A program made the translations under genes and the position numbers. Shown here in pieces: positions 56,421-64,000 of a stretch of 64,000 nt of DNA (its first letter is position 1; each line of letters starts with the position of its first letter). Location of the stretch: assembly GCA_021292105.1 (NCBI GenBank), contig CM037867.1, positions 12,610,183-12,674,182 of the forward strand, written 5' to 3'. Source of the DNA: Anadara kagoshimensis. Lineage: Eukaryota; Mollusca; Bivalvia; Arcoida; Arcidae. The notes beneath the pieces are model-generated. The model did no database searches. It worked only from the letters and a program-made list of their open reading frames with translations, and had not been told where the DNA came from.

Positions 56421-57540
56421 AAAATATCGATAACATGTTTGTTTTTTTTTTTTTACTTTTATTTCGCAATGACAGTTGCAATATTCATTGCAAAGGACAC
56501 GATTTTCGTAACCTCCTTTAATGATTCCATTTTAAGGTCTTACGAGGTATAATTTTTTTTAAATCCTCACTTTCCTGGTAGAATTTCACGTGTTTAATCT
56601 TATTTTCCAGCTTCAAAGTTTTAACATTTTGTTTTGCTACTTCAATCATACAGAGGGTACATTAATACTAAATTAAAAGATATATTGGTTATGAAGTTAT
56701 AAAAGTTATACCTGACACACGTGTGGATGTCATAGACGTTCGTAATGAACAGTAATATAATAAAAAAAGTAAAATTATATTTTTATTAATGTCTTAAAAA
56801 TTAATAAACATCTCTGTAAAAAAACATGTGGGCGGAATCTTGCTTAATTGATTGTCAAACCTTTTATGACAATCTCGTACAACATTAGAAAAAACAATAT
56901 CGAGTTACAGGCAATCCTCATACAAAACAGCAACATTTTGAATAAGCATGCGATTCAAACTAGAATAAGGAAACGCTTTGCAACTGACAAAAATAAGAAC
57001 ACGACACCAGTCAAAACAGCAAAAACAAAGAAACGTACACATATGAACAAATCACACTGCATCTAACTGCCTAGAAGATGCATTTGGGTGCGGCAGATAG
57101 TGGAAAAGTCAGTTTGCTTGCCAGACGTGGGTGATTTCATTTGTTTTGAAAACCATCATCCTAGAATTGAAAACTTCAATTATGAGTTGAGGATAATTGA
57201 CTGGATTGTAAAAACATCATGACTAGCTTAACGAAGAGACTTTAATATTGTAGCCAGAATTATGTTCGTACAGTCAAGAAATATTATAATCATATTTAAA
57301 CCTCCTTCAGTGCTCGGAAACCCTTAGATTTTTGTTAATGCACAGACAAATAATTATACACAGTCAAATCTTCTTTAAAGGTCAACCAAAAGAACCAGTA
57401 AACGTAAGCTTTATATACAGGTTCAGATAAAATAAATAAAACACAATTGGGAAAAATTCTACTGGCCTTTATAAGCAGGTGGTCCTTTTATTAAGGTGGC
57501 TTTTAAGGCAGGATCGACTGTATGTTGTTACCCCGCCTGA
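56421..57540. other. No gene seen
   Basis: AT-rich. 56565-56640 (TTTCCTGGTAGAATTTCACGTG) is a faint plus-oriented Penelope-like 3' trace. The 72-codon frame at 56848 is not recognisable. Confidence 0.4.
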
Positions 57541-58245
57541 TAAACGTTTGTTATAACAATAATATTCTCGTTTTAGGAACTTTACATAGAATGGGCGAAG
57601 AGGAGTTCTCGAGTCTTTCTGTATGGAACTAAAAGGAAATGAAATTCAGATTTTGAACTTGCATATGCAATGGATCGTATATAATAGGTAAATGAAATAG
57701 GATACTCAATTCCACATAAAGATATATAGATGACGCTCTATTTCTTAAAGTCCTAAATTTTAAGACCGTGTAAATGTCGTCTAAGACGAAAGGCTTTATT
57801 TGAAACTGTAAGACAAATGTGATGACTTCTATTTCTCTATTGTGCACTTTGCTTTTTTGCGGCAATGTATGTACCTGCTCCTCACTACGAGGAGCAAGAT
57901 GCTTACAAATAAATTGTTAAATCAAGGATTTTGCAAACCTAGGATTATCAGGGCCCTCTAAAAGTTTTATAGCCGTCACCACTATATTGTTCATTAACAT
58001 AATATCTATGTATCCAGGATTGCCCTGGCTTTATTTGACGTCCTATAGTTCCAAGTTTCTTTCACTCTCAATTTTGATTACAGACTTGGTGGATGTAGGT
58101 AGCTAAACAGGAGGCGCTTACTCTTCTAGAGCACTAGAGCAGCCGGCCTCGCTTCCCTAGCTAAAGTTGTTTGTCCTATTTTGTCAGTTTCAAATTTTTA
58201 TTGTTACTTTGGGATTATGATTAGGTCATGGATTAGTATGCATGT
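57541..58245 (+). mobile_element. Penelope-like element: decayed RT and 3' region (plus)
   Basis: 57715-57880 retains AGATATATAGATGACGCTCT (YIDD region) and AAAGGCTTTATTTGAAAC...GATGACTTCTATTT; 57950-58240 is the 3' region (GCCGTCACCACTATATTG, GGTGGATGTAGGTAGCTAAA, GGCCTCGCTTCCCT, GGTCATGGATTAGTATG). Stops throughout. Confidence 0.8.
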
Positions 58246-59770
58246 TTTTTATTCCCACACATCACAAAAAACATGCAAGAACAGATATACAGCATATAAA
58301 AGTAAATCATCATCAGTTATTCTAGCGCAGATTTTGTAAGTCGTCAAAGAAAATATTCAGTTTATGCAGATACAGTTACTTGTACATCTGACATCAAACA
58401 AGTGTGGATTCTACAAACATTCTAAAGACTTACTTCTTTTAATACTCTATCAAAAAGTGTCATCCATTTTTACATACTTTACACCACTATTTCTCATTTT
58501 TAATTGAAAATCGACTAAATTAAATGAATGACCTGCCAAGTTTATGCTTAATTGCTATTTTTGCAATTTGGTAATGAAAATCAACTGGGGTTAGAGATAT
58601 GTGCCTCTCATATCATTATTGATACGCTTCACTTAGTTTCATGAAATAGTGCATCATCGTTTTTTAAAATTAGTACAGTCAAGAATTTCGGACGGACGGA
58701 AACTGGAATTTAATATTCCCATCTTACTACAAAAGGTTGCGAACAAAAAAGTTAAAACATATAAAGAAAAAAAACTTAATTTTTGTTCTTTATTTGACAT
58801 ATTAAATTCGTAAACTATGTGTTTTAAAAAAAATGGAAAGAACGTGTGATGAGCTAGAAACCATGGTAACTAAAGAGCGCACTATTTTCAGTTTTATTCG
58901 AGTTATATATTTAATCTGGAACTAGTATCTCCAACACTTGTACTTTCATTTCATAGCAAGCGATTAGACGTCATTTTTTCAAGTTAAGCGGTTTTTACTA
59001 CAAATATATATAAAAATTTGTTAAAGTCTTTAAATAATTCATTACTCCTACGTGTAATGATATTCACATAGTACAAATATAGGTTGCAAGTGAAGTCTTA
59101 TGTTCGTGTTCGTGTTCAGGAATAATAATATAACACGACTATTTTAACGAGAAGCAAGGACAAGAATATTATCAAGTAAACGTGTATTTATTTCTGATTC
59201 ATGAAGTAGGTATAAAATAGTTGACTATTCTTTTTACATAGGAATGAGTTCAATGTGTCTAAGTGTATTCTGTGACAGTATTGTTAATACATTATTTTTG
59301 TCTTGTCAGTTGCAATTAATAAGTGAAATTCACTTTGTTATTGCGTTGGTAACAGTAATAAAATACTGATTTATATTTTTTTAAATAAATTTATACAATT
59401 TTAATCAAAAGAAAGAACAAGAATAGCAGCATATATTCATTTTTATAATTTATTTTATTTATATGTATTTAAATAGTAAAAGACATATTTATGGAAAATT
59501 ATCGAAAAATATGAAAAATGGTATGTTCTTATTATTTACTGTTTAATGCACAATTGCAATCAATTGACTGACGTTCCTACACCTGCAATTTTAAGAGTAA
59601 GCAATAACTTATTTCACCTCGGGTTGTCAATATCTAGGTTAAAACAGGAAGAGCCGACTTAAAGATCATACAACTTCTCAGCGTTCACAATGTTAAGGCA
59701 CTCCGTTACCGTGAACCTTTTCTCTTAAATACCTAATATAAGGAAACGGTTTATAATCTGCAATTTATAA
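58246..59770. other. No gene seen
   Basis: AT-rich; GGACGGACGGAAACTGGAAT near 58690 is a low-information trace. No recognised gene. Confidence 0.4.
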
Positions 59771-59794
59771 TCCACCATTTTCACAATTTTTGCC

Positions 59795-59843
59795 GAAGCA
59801 CTACTGTTGAAGATTTTTTCACTGAAACGGCCGTCCACTGCGG
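59795..59843 (+). ncRNA. Decayed hammerhead ribozyme
   Basis: CTGTTGA (59804-59810), degraded stem II, GAAAC (59824-59828), loop GGCC, GTC ending at 59835. Stem I and the core are damaged. Confidence 0.55.
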
Positions 59844-59939
59844 ATGTTGTAATTTCTATAATTTTGATTTGTCGCCATAAACGTTTAAATATGCATTGCT
59901 TTCATGTATTCATAAGTGCACATTTTGTTTTGATAAACA

Positions 59940-60245
59940 AACATAAAAATTTGGGCAATAAATAAAGAAAACAAACATACAAATTGCAATCCGTGTCCAA
60001 ACCAAAGTAAAAACTGGCAAATTAGCTCACACACATGAACTTCCACCAGGAAGTGAGACCAAGTCCCCCGGGAGGTTTAGAACGTCCTGTTAAGCTAGTT
60101 ATACCTGCCATGGTTGTAATCAAATTTGGAACAAAAGGGAAATGAAAGTATGTAACGTCAAATATATTCAGGGTAATTTTAGATATAGACACATCATACG
60201 TATCAACAGTATCAGCAGAAAACAACAGTATCATTATTGGTGGCG
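59940..60245 (-). mobile_element. Penelope-like element, 3' region (minus)
   Basis: CAATCCGTGTCCAAACCAAAG, CATGAACTTCCACCAGGAAG, GTAACGTCAAATATATTCAG and the GACACATCATACGTATCAAC end. Moderately decayed. Confidence 0.78.
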
Positions 60246-60600
60246 GTAGATGTTGCCAAATGCGTGTTTACTTTCATCCATGTCGAACCCATTGAATTTC
60301 GTAAATCGAACTGCTGAAGTGACTGAATTGCTAACTTCGATAACCACAAATAAAATAGCAAAGATTTTTTCGAATTTTGTTACCCCTTTAAAGCAATGAC
60401 AAATATTGAAAATACGGTTCAGCTAAATTACAAAATGTTATTTTTAATTTTCTTTTATATTATATTTTTAATTTTTTATATTTTTCTTCGTAATCAAAAT
60501 TAAAAATGATAGGAACATTCAATACATGCAGGAAAGTTAGGAATACGTTTGAAGTCATTGAAAAGGCTAGACTTGAAAAATCCATGATTCAACAACATTT
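60246..60600. other. No gene seen
   Basis: AT-rich junction between Penelope-like pieces. Confidence 0.4.
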
Positions 60601-63600
60601 TTGAAAGATGATGACGGAAACTAACCGTTCGTTACATATAAACGAAAGTTATGTCTCAAGTAAAAAACATTAATCACCCCACCTGTAATCCTAAACATGT
60701 ACTCTAGATTTATATCCGTGAAAAATTGGGGGATCTTCTTTCAAATTAAGTACATTAAGAGCAGATACTTTACCTAACATGTGACATTTAAAAACACAAA
60801 TATATTCTCTCTGTCACAGACGGATATGTATGAGTATCAGGTATGTAAAAGTCATCAACCCAAATGGGTAATATAGTTTACAAGTGTCATTAGATATAAT
60901 ATAGGAGCATCTTCTTTCAAAATAGGTAAATAGTCGTGGTCAAGATATCAATTATGTTTGAAATGAAATAAACAGAAACAAGTTTAAGTAGAGTCATTTC
61001 AGTTTCCGTTTCACTTTTTACATTTGTAGGGGGCTAGTTATGATCGAAAAAATATATACAATTACATATTATACTAGTGTTAATTTTACAGCACTAGACG
61101 GCCGTTTCGGAATACAATTCCTCATCAGTAGTGCTTTGACCAAAATTATGAAACCAAAATTATTTAAGATGTTGAAAAGCTACCCAAATGACCAAAATAT
61201 TTTACCAAATTAAGCTAAGGAAATAATTTGCATGAGGGAGTATACCTTAGTTTTTGAGAAATTTCAAATTTTAACTTGCAGGAAATTTAGACAATTATAG
61301 TATATTTCTGACAATAATACAAAATTATTCCCTACTGAGTTGTGATATCCTCGGGGCACCAGGATGTTTTTCTTTTGTCACAATAATTTACAGTCCAGAT
61401 ATTGTGTAAATCGCTATACTATTAAACTTTGTTTAGAGTTTTTATTCTGTAATAAAATATAATCTATTCATAAAAATAAAACGCAAACAGAAACAATGCT
61501 CTTTTCTTTGAGCAAGCCCTTGCAAACTCTTCGGTAACACAACTTAAAAATATTCTTTTCAGCTGACATTCATTTTTTGTCATTCTGAATAATTTGATAC
61601 CCCAATTGATCTTAACTTGTGCAAATGTTCCTCATCTCGACGCAAATTCCTGGAAATATTTATGCTTTGCCTGCCCTTTGCACTCTAGCACATTTTGATA
61701 AGAAAGTAATGATGGTTTGTAACGATTAGAAATCCAATTTTATAAACCGTCAGCGGTAAGGCGAATGTTTGTCAGAAAAATAATAGTTATTTTTAAATTG
61801 AAAGCAAAACTTTCATTTGCGTTACAATAAAACGTATCAACATTTAAAATGTGTCCCCGTCCGTTTTTACGAAGATCTAGTAAAACTATATGTGATCAAA
61901 ACAATGCAGATGTTGATTTTATTGTGTTTTTTATATTCGATGGGAGTTTATCCAATCCACGCCTTAATGAAGTGTTAACATTCTACTTCTTCAGTTTTCA
62001 TTGAAGCACGGAATTTGATAAAAGTTGCATTAGTATCAACCTTCAATAAAAGCACAAGATATGTTTGTGTAAGTTTTTATCCGCGCATAAACTGTCTATG
62101 CACAACACTCTTATTTTCTAGGAGATATATTTCTCTACAGATATAACAAGGTTCTCGAAAACTGTTTTTCGTGCGAATAAAGAGTCAAATCAGGTAGCAT
62201 TGGTCACAGATTGTGCCCATTGGTATACCGACTGTATTTTGCAAAATTATCATTATTAAATACAACTTATATATTGTTTTTTATTCAAGTTATCATGTTG
62301 CTGATGGTATATTCAATATCTTTGTTTAGGGCTTAAACTTATTGAAAACTGCGGTCAAACAAATTGGTTTCAAATTACAGCGCCTCTATTCGTCTACGTT
62401 AATTTATTACCGAACTACATTTTATTATGGGAAAGGATATTATTTCGCTTGCCAACGTGTTTGTTCCCGACAACTCCAGTTTCATCCACTATACTTTCAG
62501 GCGTCAAAGTTTTTACAATAATCAATCCATCAATCAATGAAAACAAAAATAAATTCAATATTTGATTAAATCATTCCTGATCAAATAATATTATTGTAAT
62601 AGATATAACACCATTGTGCTTATTATTATTAAAAGGAGTCTCCCTTGCACCCCTTGAAACAAAAAATAATACAAAACATTATCTAAAATTCCACATAGAT
62701 ACCACATGGATTTTGTTAAAATAATGAGAATAGTTTATCAAATGTTTCCTGTAGACTAGATTGAACTTTCAGTCAATATTTTTAAATATTTTAAAATTGT
62801 ATGAAATTGTGTGAAATAAAGTTAAAAAAGTTCTTTCTGTGCAACAATAGAAGTAACAAGAGGTTAGTTTTGAACATTAATTACAAGAGTTGGCGTTAAT
62901 TTTTTATACACAAATCTATAAACGCTATATAATTAGAGTTTTCACGCCTTTGTTATAGAACATTCAAGTACAATATGTGTTATAAATAATTTTCATGGAA
63001 TCAATGAAATATCACTTATTACAATTTTATCGATGTAATGAAGAATACGTGACAGATTAAGTGTCTTTATGGTTATTGTTAGAACTTTAAAGAGAAAGTG
63101 GGTTTATGTACAACTCTTTTCAAAATAAGTAGCAGCAAGACAAATTATAAAACAGCCAAGGTGGGAGAAAGTACAAGTTAGTGATAAAAAACCATAACAA
63201 CAAGATACAGTTCAATTTAAAATCAATCACAGGTATCCATGTCTAAATCAAAACCAAGAAGCAAAGTCTAAAACTGACAGATTAAGTTAAAAACGTAAAG
63301 TTCCACCAGAGAAGTTAGACACAGGCTAATTATAAAATAGCTAAAGGAACCAAGGGTACACAGAATAGAAGATTATCATTAGAACAGCCAACTAAACAAA
63401 GAACACGACACAACGAAAATGAAAATTCAGAACACCTACTTTTCTCTGGCAAAAATGTTGATAGAATTTGGTCTAAAATTGGTGTTATCCTAAAAATTCG
63501 TATAACATGGAAGAATATTGTTCTTGGTTTCTTTCATGAACAGAATGATAAAATATTCTCTCTTAATAATGTTTTTTTCTTTATTGCCTTTAAAATTTCC

Positions 63601-63760
63601 AAGTATAAAATAAATGTGGCTTTGATGGACAGAAAGAAACAGAAAAAGAATATAATGAAACAGTCAATGGAACAAGAACGCAACACAACACAAGTTAATG
63701 ATAAAACAACGAAATGGACCAAGAAAACGACAGCACAAGTTATTTTGTAACAAGACAATT
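60601..63760 (-). mobile_element. Large Penelope-like block (minus copy)
   Basis: Read on the minus strand, it starts near 63.75 kb with the ~60-bp tandem units (ACAAGAACGCAACACAACAC) and continues through the block matching 46.5-48.5 kb, including VGIPMGTIC at ~62.2 kb. The part matching 49.82-49.97 follows (61.63-61.46 kb), then the intact ribozyme (61135-61090), then the part matching 50.35-50.55 kb. The YIDD segment and the 3' region expected between 61.85 and 61.65 are missing. Together with 46.5-50.66 kb it forms an inverted pair about 10 kb apart. Confidence 0.7.
61090..61135 (-). ncRNA. Type I hammerhead ribozyme, intact
   Basis: On the minus strand: AGCACTA (stem I), CTGATGA core, stem II GGAAT-TGT-ATTCC (5 bp), GAAA, a 2-bp stem III (AC/GU) capped by GGCC, cleavage triplet GTC, then TAGTGCT, which pairs with AGCACTA over all 7 bases. 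Every conserved core base is present. Cleavage is predicted 3' of the C at 61097. The tiny stem III and the retroelement context match hammerheads known from Penelope-like elements. In the element's sense it lies downstream of the position of the RT and its 3' region. Self-cleavage is inferred from structure only. Confidence 0.88.
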
Positions 63761-64000
63761 TTTTCAAAGAATGTTTTAGAAAAAAATAATATTCAATTTC
63801 ATCCGATCATTGCTTGAATATGGCGATGTTGTGTAGGGAAACATACCTGAAAATTTTTAATTAAAGATAGAAAAGGTAAATTTAGAAGCCGCCATAATTG
63901 TCTCTGGTCTTACGTGCTTCTCCAGTATTCAAATGCTTTATGCTGGAAACATTACAGAATAAACGAAAAAATCAAAAATTAATGTGATACTATATATGGT
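63761..64000. other. Window end, nothing recognised
   Basis: AT-rich sequence with no recognised gene or repeat boundary. Confidence 0.4.

Overview
This is an AT-rich, intron-rich animal nuclear sequence. The gene families, the tRNA-derived SINE with a mollusc-like tail and the retroelement content point to a lophotrochozoan, most likely a bivalve mollusc. The species assignment is inference. Only two multi-exon protein genes can be built with confidence. Most long open frames in the rest of the window are chance frames or parts of mobile elements.

Layout. (1) About 1-11.55 kb, plus strand: the 3' part of an SLC22-type organic ion transporter gene. Nine coding exons (600-703 to 11030-11066) join in frame and give about 414 residues; the exon or exons for the N-terminal ~140 residues lie upstream. 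Its introns hold a tRNA-Ser(AGA) gene, a small LTR element with tRNA-like LTRs, a pogo-like element, two foldback sequences, a duplicated partial exon, a minisatellite and a hammerhead-like ribozyme motif. (2) About 11.55-16.45 kb: intergenic, with repeat remnants. (3) About 16.46-28.65 kb, minus strand: a claudin/PMP22-like four-span membrane protein gene. It has exon 1 (28443-28653), exon 2 (23297-23446) and two alternative terminal exons (20136-20350 and 16497-16705). Both terminal exons fit the same splice phase and encode the last two membrane segments. Its introns carry a SINE and a 5'-truncated LINE bounded by ~130-bp direct repeats. (4) About 28.7-64 kb: no complete host gene recognised. 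This part holds a Crypton-like tyrosine recombinase fragment, a mariner transposase fragment, several TIR elements, a 71-bp satellite, a very old minisatellite, a 76-bp-arm perfect palindrome and many pieces of one retroelement family.

The recurring theme is that retroelement family. Its reverse transcriptase shows GIPLGTNRAP and YIDD motifs and is best read as Penelope-like. More than a dozen copies of its 3' region are scattered in both orientations, and the family carries type I hammerhead ribozyme motifs. One of these (61090-61135, minus strand) looks fully functional: intact core, 7-bp stem I, 5-bp stem II and a 2-bp stem III. Four or five others in the window show stepwise decay. A ~46-bp unit from the end of the element has grown into minisatellites at two places. 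Everything here was read by eye; no alignment or search was run.
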